DNA of 64,000 nucleotides from Streptomyces sp. PsTaAH-137. GTDB taxonomy: Bacteria > Actinomycetota > Actinomycetes > Streptomycetales > Streptomycetaceae. Position numbers and translations under genes: made by a program. Position 1 is the stretch's first letter. Each line of letters begins with the position of its first letter. Below are positions 38,770-46,790 of the stretch, in pieces. The stretch lies in the NCBI RefSeq assembly GCF_003259365.1, contig NZ_QLLY01000017.1:124001-188000 (forward strand), read 5' to 3'. The notes below the pieces were generated by a model that saw only the letters and a program-made list of their open reading frames with translations, did no database searches and had not been told where the DNA came from.

Positions 38770-40566
38770 CTATCCTGCCTCTCGGTCCGGCTCGGGCGCG
38801 AACAGGGTCAGCGCGGTGTTCACGAGTCCGATGTGGCTGAACGCCTGCGGGAAGTTCCCCAGCTGGTGCCCGGCCACGGGGTCGTACTCCTCGGCGAGCA
38901 GCCCCACGTCGTTGCGCAGCGACAGCAGCCGCTCGAACATCTCCCGTGCCTCGTCCTTCCGGCCGATCATGTGCAGCGCGTCGGCCAGCCAGAACGAGCA
39001 GACGAGGAAGGTGCCCTCGCCGCCCGGCAGTCCGTCGACCTCCGTCCCGGTCGTGCTGTACCGGCGCAGCAGGCCCTCGTGCGACAGCTCCCGCTGTACC
39101 GCGTCGACCGTACCGACGATGCGCGGATCGTCCGCGGGCAGGAATCCCGCGCGGGGCAGGAGCAGCAGGGCCGCGTCGAGTTCCCGGGATCCGTAGGACT
39201 GCGTGAACGTGTTCCGCTCGGCGTCGTAGCCGCGCTCGCACACGTCGCGGTGGATGGTGTCGCGCAGTTTGCGCAGCCGGTCGAGATCGCCCGGCAGCCG
39301 CGGGTCCTCCTCCATCGACCGCACGGTGCGGTCCACCGCGACCCAGGCCATCATCTTCGAGTGGACGAAGTGGCGGCGCCGCCCGCGCACCTCCCACAGC
39401 CCCTCGTCGGGCTCGGACCACGCCTCGTGGAGGAAGTCGAGCAGGGCCAGCTGCAGCCGCCAGGCGTGCGGTCCCGCCTCCAGACCGGAACGGCGGGCCA
39501 GTGCCAGGGAGTCGACCACCTCGCCGTAGACGTCGAGCTGCAACTGCCGTACGGCCTCGTTCCCGGTCCGTACGGGACGGGAGGCGCGGAAGCCGTCCAG
39601 CCAGTCCAGCTCCTGCTCGGGCAGCCGCCGTTCGCCCGCGAGCCCGTACATGATCTGCAGGTCGGCGGGGTTGCCCGCGGCGGCCCGCAGCAGCCAGTCG
39701 CGCCAGGCCCTGGCCTCTTCCAGATAGCCCGCGGACACGAGCGCGCCGAGCGTGAGGGTGGAGTCCCGCAGCCAGCAGTAGCGGTAGTCCCAGTTGCGTA
39801 CGCCGCCGATCTCCTCCGGCAGCGAGGTGGTGGGCGCGGCCACGATGCCGCCGGTCGGTGCGTAGGTGAGCGCCTTGAGCGTCAGCAGGGAGCGCAGTAC
39901 GGCGTCCCGGTGGGGTCCGTCGTAGGTGCAGCGGTCGGCCCAGGCCCGCCAGTCCTCCAGGCTGTGCTCCAGGGACTCGTACGGGTCGACCAGGGCCGGG
40001 CGTTCCTCGTGCGACGGGTGCCAGGTCAGCACGAAGGCGACCCGCTCGCCCTCCTCCACCGTGAACTCCGCGTGCGTGGCGAAGTCCTTGCCCCAGCTGT
40101 GCACCTCCGGCTCGTTGCGCAGCCACGCCGAGTCGGGTCCCGCGACGGCCACCCGGTGTCCGTCGACCCGGCGCATCCACGGCACGACGGAGCCGTAGTC
40201 GAAGCGCAGCCGCAGCTCGCTGCGGACGGTGACCCGGCCGCTGATCCCCTCGACGATGCGGACGAGATCGGGGGCCTGGTCGCGCTGCGGCATGAAGTCG
40301 GTGACCCGGACGCTGCCGTCGTCGGTGTCCCACTCGGTGTCGAGCACGAGCGAGCCGGACCGGTAGGAGCGGCGGGCGCAGTCCCCGTCGGTGTCCTTCG
40401 GGGCGATCCGCCAGTGCCCGTTCTCCTCGTCGCCGAGCAGCGCGGAGAAACAGGCGGGGGAGTCGAAGCGCGGCAGACACAGCCAGTCGACGGAACCGCC
40501 CCGGGAGATCAGGGCGGCGGTCTGTTCGTCGCCGACGAGCGCGTAGTCCTCGATGGGTCGATGCAT
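38770..40566 (-). CDS. glycoside hydrolase family 15 protein (glucoamylase/trehalase type)
   Basis: A 598-residue cytoplasmic GH15 protein. The N-terminal beta-sandwich begins MHRPIEDYALVGDEQTAALISRGG with the family sequence VDWLCLPRFDSPACF. The (alpha/alpha)6 barrel has EIGGVRNWDYRYCWLRDS, with the general-acid glutamate expected near GLWEVRG and the base in EGTFLVCSFWLADAL. Actinobacterial members hydrolyse trehalose or alpha-glucans. No signal peptide is present, so it acts on internal sugars. The ATG at 40566 is followed by family sequence at once. It is four bases upstream of the SDR gene on the same transcript. Confidence 0.93.
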   Translation of the reverse strand: MHRPIEDYALVGDEQTAALISRGGSVDWLCLPRFDSPACFSALLGDEENGHWRIAPKDTDGDCARRSYRSGSLVLDTEWDTDDGSVRVTDFMPQRDQAPDLVRIVEGISGRVTVRSELRLRFDYGSVVPWMRRVDGHRVAVAGPDSAWLRNEPEVHSWGKDFATHAEFTVEEGERVAFVLTWHPSHEERPALVDPYESLEHSLEDWRAWADRCTYDGPHRDAVLRSLLTLKALTYAPTGGIVAAPTTSLPEEIGGVRNWDYRYCWLRDSTLTLGALVSAGYLEEARAWRDWLLRAAAGNPADLQIMYGLAGERRLPEQELDWLDGFRASRPVRTGNEAVRQLQLDVYGEVVDSLALARRSGLEAGPHAWRLQLALLDFLHEAWSEPDEGLWEVRGRRRHFVHSKMMAWVAVDRTVRSMEEDPRLPGDLDRLRKLRDTIHRDVCERGYDAERNTFTQSYGSRELDAALLLLPRAGFLPADDPRIVGTVDAVQRELSHEGLLRRYSTTGTEVDGLPGGEGTFLVCSFWLADALHMIGRKDEAREMFERLLSLRNDVGLLAEEYDPVAGHQLGNFPQAFSHIGLVNTALTLFAPEPDREAG

Positions 40567-40586
40567 ACGGTTGCGGTTGCCCCGTC

Positions 40587-40608
40587 AAGGGCCCGGGGAA
40601 CTGCGCGG
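40587..40608 (-). repeat. diverged copy of the interspersed repeat
   Basis: AAGGGCCCGGGGAACTGCGCGG matches the inverted 22-bp core at 19 of 22 positions. It lies 20 bases before the GH15 start codon. Confidence 0.7.
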
Positions 40609-40680
40609 GCGGTCACACACAACCAGTACGCACGAGGGACATCAACCACCCGGCCGAGCGCGGGCCCGCCGCAGACCGTC

Positions 40681-41502
40681 CTAGACGGCGGCCGGGGTCA
40701 CCTCGTCCACGGGCTCGTCCTCCTCCTTGCGCCGCCGGTCGCGCAGTTCGCGGCGGAGCAGGACCACCCAGCCGACGGGCACCGCGGCGGCGAACAGCCA
40801 CCACTGGTAGGCGTACGCGAGGTTCAGCGCGGCGTCCTCCTTGCCGGGCTGGCCGAGCTGCTCCGGGACGTCGCCCTTGGGCGTGGGGGAGGTCTGTGCG
40901 ACGTACCCGCCGAGCACCTCGGCGTCGCCGCCGATGCGCTTCGCCTCCTGCTTGCTGTTGATCAGCATGACCTGCCGGTCGGGCAGGCCCCGCAGGTTCT
41001 TGATGCCGCTGGCCGCGGTCGTCTCGTCGGGCATCAGACGGCCCTGGAGAGTGGTCTCGCCGGACGGCGGCGCCGGGATCTTCGGGAAGGAGGTCTGGCT
41101 GCCGCTGTCGGGGACCCAGCCCCGGTTGACCAGCAGGATCTTGCCGTCCTTCAGGACGAACGGGGTGAGGACGTGATAGCCGACCTCGTCGTTGGAGTTG
41201 ACGCGGCGGCGCACGACGATCTCGTCCTCGGTGTCGAAGCGGCCGGTGGCCGTGACGGTGCGGTAGCGCTCCTTGCTGGTGACGGTGTGCCCGACGGACG
41301 CCAGGTCCTCGACGGCGACCGGCTTCGCCTTCAGCGCGTCGGTGACCAGCTGATTGCGGGCGGCGCGCTCGTCGTGGCGGTGCATCTGCCAGATGCCCAG
41401 CCGGATCATCGTGGGGATGAGGACGAGGGCGACCAGCGTGAGGATCACCCACTGCCGAGTCAACAGGAAGCGGTACACCCCATGACGGTACCGCCCGGCC
41501 AT
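40681..41502 (-). CDS. SURF1 family cytochrome oxidase biogenesis protein
   Basis: A 273-residue membrane protein with helices near both ends (about 18-36 and 228-248) and a soluble domain between them, the SURF1 topology. Typical stretches are LTLVALVLIPTMIRLGIWQMHRHDER, VRRRVNSNDEVGYHVLTPFVL, ILLVNRGWVP and YAYQWWLFAAAVPVGWVVLL. SURF1 helps insert haem a into cytochrome c oxidase. The C-terminal tail is charged. The ATG at 41502 fits family length. It is followed by 114 bases without a gene before the GH15 gene, containing a diverged repeat. Confidence 0.93.
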   Translation of the reverse strand: MAGRYRHGVYRFLLTRQWVILTLVALVLIPTMIRLGIWQMHRHDERAARNQLVTDALKAKPVAVEDLASVGHTVTSKERYRTVTATGRFDTEDEIVVRRRVNSNDEVGYHVLTPFVLKDGKILLVNRGWVPDSGSQTSFPKIPAPPSGETTLQGRLMPDETTAASGIKNLRGLPDRQVMLINSKQEAKRIGGDAEVLGGYVAQTSPTPKGDVPEQLGQPGKEDAALNLAYAYQWWLFAAAVPVGWVVLLRRELRDRRRKEEDEPVDEVTPAAV

Positions 41503-41576
41503 GGGGTGTTTTCAGGGGGGTGCGCCCGGCTTGGGCGGCCGGGCGCCGTAAGGGCTCGTACGGGAGTCGTGGGGAC

Positions 41577-41810
41577 TCAGACCTTGTCGACGATGCCCAC
41601 CCGCCCCTCGGAGCGGGCGCAGTGCGCCCCGCAGTACCAGTGGCCCTCCACCTCGACGCCCTGCCCGATGATCCGCGAGCGGCAGTGCTCGCAGATGGGC
41701 GCCATGCGGTGGATGGCGCAGGAGAAGCAGTCGAAGACGTGCACCGCGCCCTGCGCGTGCACCTCGAAGGACATGCCGTAGTCGTTTCCGCAGACCTCGC
41801 AACGTGCCAT
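41577..41810 (-). CDS. small cysteine-rich zinc-binding protein
   Basis: A 77-residue protein with eight cysteines and several histidines arranged as zinc knuckles: CEVCGNDYG near the start, CFSCAIHRM and CEHCRSRI in the middle, and YCGAHC near the end. This fits two zinc ribbons or a small treble-clef. No name is certain; metallothionein-like labels are sometimes used. The ATG at 41810 was chosen because the conserved part starts there; an in-frame extension to 41873 is not conserved in style. It lies 66 bases upstream of SURF1 in the same direction. It may act as a metal chaperone or adaptor. Confidence 0.8.
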   Translation of the reverse strand: MARCEVCGNDYGMSFEVHAQGAVHVFDCFSCAIHRMAPICEHCRSRIIGQGVEVEGHWYCGAHCARSEGRVGIVDKV

Positions 41811-41918
41811 GCGCCACAGGGTGCGGGCGCGGGCCCCGGCGGACGGGCGGGCGCGGGGCGAGTCGCCCCACAAATCACCCGTCTGTCGGCAATGTCTCCC
41901 TATTTACGGACGGTACTT

Positions 41919-41964
41919 CTTGTCTGTGTCTTCTGCTTGTCCGTGTCTACTGCTTGTCCGCGTC
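41919..41964. repeat. 17-bp tandem repeat at the end of the exonuclease gene
   Basis: Units CTTGTCTGTGTCTTCTG, CTTGTCCGTGTCTACTG and the partial CTTGTCCGCGTC run head to tail from 41919. The innermost unit encodes the last residues and stop of the exonuclease; the others lie just outside it. Seventeen is not a multiple of three, so copies fall in different frames. Confidence 0.85.
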
Positions 41965-42939
41965 GGCGACGTCCTGGAGGAGCTGGCCGAACGCCGCCTC
42001 GTCCACGACCGGCGTCCCGAACTGCTTCGCCTTCACGGCCTTCGACGTGTACGAGTCCGGGTCGTTGGTCACCAGCAGGCTGGTCAGCCGCGACAGGCTC
42101 GTCGCCACGTGCAGGCCCGCCTCGACCGCCCGGTCCTCGAGCAGCTCCCGGTCGACCGAGGTGTCTCCGGAGAACGCGACCCGCATGCCCTGCTTGAGCG
42201 GACTGCCCGGTTCGTACCGTCCCGGGTTCGGGTACGGGCACGCCGGACGCTTGCGCGAGGGACGCCAGCCGGCCGACGCGCCGCCACCGCCACCGCGGTA
42301 CGAGGACTGCTGCTGGCGCGGCACGGACTGCTCGGCCCACTCGGTGAGCGGGCGGCACTCAAGCAGCGGCAGCCGCATGTTGCGCCCGGCGGCCACCGTC
42401 AGGCTCGGGCGGAACGCCTCGGCGAGCACCCGCGCGTCGTCCAGCGCGTGGTGCGCGTGCTCCTGGACGACACCGAAGTGCGCGGCCAGCGACTCCAGCT
42501 TGTGGTTGGGCAGCGGCAGGCCGAGCTCCTTGGACAGCGCGATGGTGCACAGCCGCTGCCGCACCGGGGCCGTGCGCTGCGCCCGCGCGTACTCGCGGGA
42601 GATCATCGACCAGTCGAACACCGCGTTGTGCGCGACCAGGACGCGGCCGTCCAGGCGCGCGGCGAACTCCTCGGCGATCTCCGGGAAGAGCGGCGCCCCG
42701 GACAGCACGTCGGTCGTGAGGCCGTGGATCCAGACCGGGCCCGGGTCCCGCTCCGGATTGACCAGCGTGTACCAGTGGTCCTCGACCTCGCCGCGGGCGT
42801 CCAGGCGGTAGACGGCGGCCGAGATTATCCGGTCGTCCCTGGAGAGGCCGGTGGTCTCCACGTCGACGACCGCGTATCCCTGCGGATACGCGGCCGGCCA
42901 GGGGGCTGCGGACGCTGCGGTCGGGCGGTCTTCGAGCAT
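41947..42939 (-). CDS. DEDDh 3'-5' exonuclease with BRCT domain
   Basis: A 330-residue nuclease. Residues 20-185 are a DnaQ-like exonuclease with D26 and E28 in VVDVETTGL, the second motif in VAHNAVFDWSM, and the third in HHALDDARV, which supplies the catalytic histidine and aspartate. A glycine-rich linker (YRGGGGGASAG) leads to a C-terminal BRCT domain (about 245-328) with MRVAFSGDTSVDRELLEDRAVEAG and LLVTNDPDSYTSKAVKA. Such proteins are thought to trim DNA in repair. The last residues fall in a 17-bp tandem repeat. It stands alone; the TetR gene upstream has the same direction. Confidence 0.93.
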   Translation of the reverse strand: MLEDRPTAASAAPWPAAYPQGYAVVDVETTGLSRDDRIISAAVYRLDARGEVEDHWYTLVNPERDPGPVWIHGLTTDVLSGAPLFPEIAEEFAARLDGRVLVAHNAVFDWSMISREYARAQRTAPVRQRLCTIALSKELGLPLPNHKLESLAAHFGVVQEHAHHALDDARVLAEAFRPSLTVAAGRNMRLPLLECRPLTEWAEQSVPRQQQSSYRGGGGGASAGWRPSRKRPACPYPNPGRYEPGSPLKQGMRVAFSGDTSVDRELLEDRAVEAGLHVATSLSRLTSLLVTNDPDSYTSKAVKAKQFGTPVVDEAAFGQLLQDVADADKQ

Positions 42940-43029
42940 GGTCCCTGAGGATACGGGCCCTCACTGACAGTCCCGTCGCCGCCGTCCCCCTCGCGCGCCC
43001 CCAGGGATTCGGCCGGATCCGGCTCCGGC

Positions 43030-43662
43030 TCAAGTGGCCGGACAGAGCAGCGACTTGACCAGGGCGCGGACCGACGTCTCGAAGAGCCGCTCCGAGTCCA
43101 CCGGTGCGGCGAGCGCGCGGGCGAGCGCCCGGTCGTCTTCCGCGGCGACCGCCTTCGCCCCGGCCCACAGCTCCTCCTCGCCGGGCCGCTGCACCGGCGC
43201 GCGCTCCCGGTTGCGCTCCACCAGGACGTGCCCGACGACCTGGAAGAGCACCGCCCGCACGGCCTCGGCGGCGGCCGCCCCGCGCAGCCCGGCCGCGTGC
43301 GCCTCGTGCACGAGGGCCCGCTGCACCGGCAGGAACATGTGCTCGGTGAGGCCGCGCTCGTGCACCATCGCCACCAGGTGCGGATGAGCGCGCAGCTGCC
43401 GGCGCAGGGTGCGGGCGATCGACACCACGCGCTCCTGCGGGCCGCTCCCGCGCGGCCGGATCGTGCCGAGGTCGGCGACGGTCCGCTGGACCAGGGCGTC
43501 GAGCAGCGACTCGCGATTGCCGACGTGCCAGTAGATCGACGTGACGGCCGTGCCGAGCTCGGCGGCCAGCTTGCGCATGGACAGCGCCTCGGGGCCGTGC
43601 TGCTTGACCAGGTCGCCCGCGACGGACAGGACCTCGTCCCGGGTGAGCGGCGCGCGTGCCAT
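43030..43662 (-). CDS. TetR family transcriptional regulator
   Basis: A 210-residue regulator with an N-terminal HTH (about 5-55): LTRDEVLSVAGDLVKQHG, ALSMRKLAAELGTAVTSIYWHVGNRESLLDAL. The C-terminal ligand domain is helical and leucine/alanine-rich, with HPHLVAMVHERGLTEHMFLPV. ATG 43662 has GGGGGCAGGG just upstream. It is divergent from the decarboxylase operon, with a TGTAAC-TGT-GTTACA palindrome between them, so it probably represses that operon until a pathway compound binds. A shared repressor of its own gene is usual. Confidence 0.92.
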   Translation of the reverse strand: MARAPLTRDEVLSVAGDLVKQHGPEALSMRKLAAELGTAVTSIYWHVGNRESLLDALVQRTVADLGTIRPRGSGPQERVVSIARTLRRQLRAHPHLVAMVHERGLTEHMFLPVQRALVHEAHAAGLRGAAAAEAVRAVLFQVVGHVLVERNRERAPVQRPGEEELWAGAKAVAAEDDRALARALAAPVDSERLFETSVRALVKSLLCPAT

Positions 43663-43733
43663 CCCTGCCCCCTCGACTCCCGTCGACGCACACGTCTTTC
43701 GGTGCACATGTCTTTACCCTTCATCGCCGCCGG

Positions 43734-43748
43734 TGTAACTGTGTTACA
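43734..43748. promoter_or_regulatory. TetR operator candidate TGTAAC-TGT-GTTACA
   Basis: A perfect inverted repeat with six-base arms and a three-base centre lies between the TetR gene and the decarboxylase operon, 51 bases before the operon start codon. Near-identical GCACACGTCTTTC and GCACATGTCTTTA direct repeats lie at 43688-43716. Confidence 0.7.
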
Positions 43749-43798
43749 GGCGCCGAGCGCACGACCCCCGACACGTCACGGACGAAGGGCGGTACGAC

Positions 43799-44596
43799 AT
43801 GGCACGCGTACGGTACGGAGCGCGCACCGAGGCGGAGATCGCCGCCGCGCGCACCGCGAGCAGCAAGCTCCCCGACATCTGGTCCACCGGCGTGGTCGCC
43901 GTCTGGGAGTCCGATCCGGACGCGGTGGCCGCGGTGCTTCCGCCGCCGCTCAAGCCCGCCGAGCGGCCCCTGGTGCGGGCCAACATCAGCAAGGTCGACC
44001 TGCCGGGCTATCCGCTCGGCGCGGGCTCGGTCGCCGTCGCCGCCGAGCACGGGGGCGTACAGGGCTGGTATCCGCTCGTCATGCCGATGACGCACGAGCG
44101 GGCCCTCATCGGGGGCCGCGAGGTCTTCGGCGAACCCAAGAAGCTCGGCGAGGTCACCGTGGAGCGCGACGGCCTGGTGGTGCGGGCCGCGCTCGCCCGG
44201 CACGGCATCGCGTTCGTGGAGGTGCGCGGCGCGGTCAGCGGCACCCTGCCGGTCCCCGAGCCGTCGCAGAAGACGGACTTCTACTTCAAGTTCCTGCCCG
44301 CGGTGGACGGTTCGGGCTTCGACGCGGACCCGGTGCTCGTGCACTGCCTGCGCAACGAGAAGGTCAGGAAGCTGGAGCGGATCACCGGCGACGTCGTCCT
44401 GCGCGAGTCCATGTACGACCCCGTCGCCGACCTCCCCGTCCGCGCCCTGGTCGAGATCACCATCGGCGAGAAGACCACCGACCAGCGGGGCAAGGTCGTC
44501 GAGCGGGTCAGCGCCCAGGCCCTGCTCCCGTACATCCACCAGCGCTACGACGACCCCCAGCAGATCCTCGACGGCCCGCCCGAGGGGAGCGTCTGA
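43799..44596 (+). CDS. acetoacetate decarboxylase family protein
   Basis: A 265-residue protein of the acetoacetate decarboxylase-like superfamily. The catalytic motif REVFGEPKKLGEV is present with K114/K115, where one lysine forms the Schiff base and the other tunes its pKa; the glutamate E112 is also conserved. The N-terminal PLVRANISKVDLPGYPLGAGSV fits as well. Some members decarboxylate, others act as aldolase-dehydratases. The ATG has GACGAAGGGCGG upstream. It is the first of four genes in one operon under a divergent TetR gene, followed after one base by an SDR gene. The true substrate is unknown. Confidence 0.88.
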   Translation: MARVRYGARTEAEIAAARTASSKLPDIWSTGVVAVWESDPDAVAAVLPPPLKPAERPLVRANISKVDLPGYPLGAGSVAVAAEHGGVQGWYPLVMPMTHERALIGGREVFGEPKKLGEVTVERDGLVVRAALARHGIAFVEVRGAVSGTLPVPEPSQKTDFYFKFLPAVDGSGFDADPVLVHCLRNEKVRKLERITGDVVLRESMYDPVADLPVRALVEITIGEKTTDQRGKVVERVSAQALLPYIHQRYDDPQQILDGPPEGSV

Positions 44597-44597
44597 C

Positions 44598-45482
44598 ATG
44601 GAGCTGCGGGAGGGACAGGTCGCCGTCGTCACGGGCGCGGCGAGCGGCATCGGGCTCGCGATGGCCCGGCGGTTCGCGGCGGACGGCCTGAAGGTGGTCC
44701 TCGCCGACGTCGAGAAGGGCGCCCTGGAAGCGGCGGCCGACACGCTCCGCGAGGACGGCGCGGTCGTGCACGCGCGCGTGGTCGACGTCGGGGAGCGCGA
44801 GCAGGTCGTGGCGCTCGCCGAGGACACGTACGCCACGTTCGGCGCCTGCCATGTGCTGTGCAACAACGCGGGCGTCGGCTCGGGCGCCGAGGGCCGCATG
44901 TGGGAGCACGAACCCAACGACTGGAAGTGGGCGTTCAACGTCAATGTGTGGGGTGTCTTCCACGGCATCCAGGCGTTCCTGCCCCGCATGATCGCGGGCG
45001 GCGAGCCGGGACACGTGGTCAACACCTCGTCCGGCGACGGCGGCATCGCCCCGCTGCCGACGGCCTCCGTCTACGCGGTCACGAAGGCCGCCGTCGTGAC
45101 GCTCACCGAGTCCCTGTACGCGCATCTGAAGGCGGAGCACGCGCGCGTGGGCGCGTCGGTGCTCTTCCCCGGCCCCCACATGCTGCGCACCGGGCTGTGG
45201 GAATCGCACCGCAACCGGCCCGACCGGTTCGCCAAGGAGCGCCCGCGCAGGACGCCGTACCGAAGCCTCGACCAGTGGGAGGCGGCCATGAAGGCGGCGG
45301 GCAAGGAGGTCGCGTTCACGCCCGTCGAGGAGGTGGCCGACCTCGTCGCGGAGGGCATCGCGGCGGGCCGCTTCTGGCTGCTGCCCGAGAGCGAGCACAG
45401 CGACCGGCAGATCCGGGCCCGCTCGCAGTCGATGCTGGACCGGGCGAACCCGGCGTATCTGGAGAGCTTCATTCTCGACTGA
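44598..45482 (+). CDS. SDR family oxidoreductase
   Basis: A 294-residue classical short-chain dehydrogenase. The cofactor site VVTGAASGIGLAMARRFA (9-26), the NNAG motif (LCNNAGVGSGAEG), serine in NTSSGDGG and the catalytic YAVTK are all present. The C-terminal third is longer than usual and includes RNRPDRFAKERPRRTPYRSL, which may cap the active site. D36-type acidic residue after the second strand (VLADVEKG) points to NAD. It starts one base after the decarboxylase-like gene stop and is separated by 21 bases from the amidohydrolase genes. It likely oxidises or reduces a carbonyl intermediate of the same pathway. Confidence 0.93.
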   Translation: MELREGQVAVVTGAASGIGLAMARRFAADGLKVVLADVEKGALEAAADTLREDGAVVHARVVDVGEREQVVALAEDTYATFGACHVLCNNAGVGSGAEGRMWEHEPNDWKWAFNVNVWGVFHGIQAFLPRMIAGGEPGHVVNTSSGDGGIAPLPTASVYAVTKAAVVTLTESLYAHLKAEHARVGASVLFPGPHMLRTGLWESHRNRPDRFAKERPRRTPYRSLDQWEAAMKAAGKEVAFTPVEEVADLVAEGIAAGRFWLLPESEHSDRQIRARSQSMLDRANPAYLESFILD

Positions 45483-45503
45483 TCCTCCGAGGAGGGACGC
45501 ACG

Positions 45504-46790
45504 ATGAGCCACCAGGACGACCCCTACCTGATCATCTCCTCCGACTGCCACGCCGGGCTGCCCACCGAGGAGTACCGGCCCTATCTGGACACCCGGTTCC
45601 ACCGCGCCTTCGACGACTTCCTCGGCGAGCGCGACGCCCGCCGCGCGGAGGCGACCCGGCTCGGCATCCGCAACGACGCGTTCGCGGCGAAGTGGTTCGC
45701 CGACAACGAGGAGGGGCTGCGCGGCGGTTGGGACGCCGCGCAGCGTCTCAAAGAGCTCGACGGCGACGGGGTGGCCGCCGAGGTCGTCTTCCCCGACGCG
45801 GACGCCGTGGACAGCCAGACGGCGGCCCCCTTCGGTGTCGGGCTCGGCCTCTCCGGCGACCAGGACCCCGAACTCGGCATGGCGGGCGCCCAGGCGCACA
45901 ACCGCTGGCTCGCCGAGTTCGTGGGCCAGAATCCCGAACGGCACTGCGGTGTCGCCCTGTTGCCCATCACGGCCGATCCGGACAAGGTCGTCGCCGAGGT
46001 GCACCGGGCGAAGGAGTCGGGGCTCGGCGCCCTGATGATCCCGTCCATGTGGGTCGACAAGGACCCGTACCACGCGAGGCGCTACGACCCCGTGTGGGCG
46101 GCGGCGGCCGAGTGCCGGATGCCGGTCGTGACGCACTCGGGGGCCGCGCCGCGCCACGAGTACGGCGACCACCTCGGCATCTACGTGAGCGAGGTGACCT
46201 GGTGGCCGGCCCGCCCGCTCTGGTTCCTGCTGTGGTCCGGCGTCTTCGAGCGGCACCCGGGCCTGAAGTTCGGCATCGCCGAGTCGGGCTGCTGGTGGCT
46301 GCCCAATCTGCTGTGGTTCATGGACCGCCTCTACCTGGGCGCCCACGGCGGCAAGAAACTCTCGCCGTTCGCCGAACTGAAGCGCCCGCCGCACGAGTAC
46401 CTCGACCGGCAGGTCTTCATCTGCGCCACCAACACCAAGCGCCGCGAACTCGCCCAGCGCTACGAGATCGGCGTCGACAACATCCTGTGGGGCAGCGACT
46501 TCCCGCACCCCGAGGGCACCTGGCCCGACACGCGCGCGTGGCTGAAGAAGACCTTCCACGACATCCCGGTCGCCGAGACCCGACGCATGCTCGGCCTGGC
46601 CGCCGCCGAGGTGTTCGGCTTCGACACCGAGAAGCTGGCACCGCTCGCCCGCCGCATCGGCCCGACCCCCGCCGACCTCGGGCAGGACACCGACCAGGCG
46701 GCCGTCGAGGCGTCCTGGGCCCGCTCGCGCGACGTGGGCCGCCACTGGCTGACCGACCACGACTTCCCGACCCTGGGGGTGAACCCGTGA
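45504..46790 (+). CDS. amidohydrolase-2 family protein (ACMSD-like), first copy
   Basis: A 428-residue metal-dependent hydrolase/decarboxylase of the ACMSD-like family. The N-terminus IISSDCHAGLPTEEYRPYL has D-x-H in place of the H-x-H of ACMSD itself. Other ligand regions are THSGAAPRHEYG, the histidine in FERHPGLKFGIAESGCWW and the aspartate in WGSDFPHPEGTWPD. GAGGAGGG lies before the ATG. Its stop overlaps the start of a paralogous gene (about the same length and the same SxDCHAG opening), so the two could form a heteromer. Relatives decarboxylate or hydrolyse aromatic or cyclic acids. Confidence 0.88.
   Translation: MSHQDDPYLIISSDCHAGLPTEEYRPYLDTRFHRAFDDFLGERDARRAEATRLGIRNDAFAAKWFADNEEGLRGGWDAAQRLKELDGDGVAAEVVFPDADAVDSQTAAPFGVGLGLSGDQDPELGMAGAQAHNRWLAEFVGQNPERHCGVALLPITADPDKVVAEVHRAKESGLGALMIPSMWVDKDPYHARRYDPVWAAAAECRMPVVTHSGAAPRHEYGDHLGIYVSEVTWWPARPLWFLLWSGVFERHPGLKFGIAESGCWWLPNLLWFMDRLYLGAHGGKKLSPFAELKRPPHEYLDRQVFICATNTKRRELAQRYEIGVDNILWGSDFPHPEGTWPDTRAWLKKTFHDIPVAETRRMLGLAAAEVFGFDTEKLAPLARRIGPTPADLGQDTDQAAVEASWARSRDVGRHWLTDHDFPTLGVNP

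Noticed and set aside
38764..41781. A 1005-codon plus-strand open frame
   Set aside because: It is antisense to GH15 and SURF1, whose families are unmistakable.
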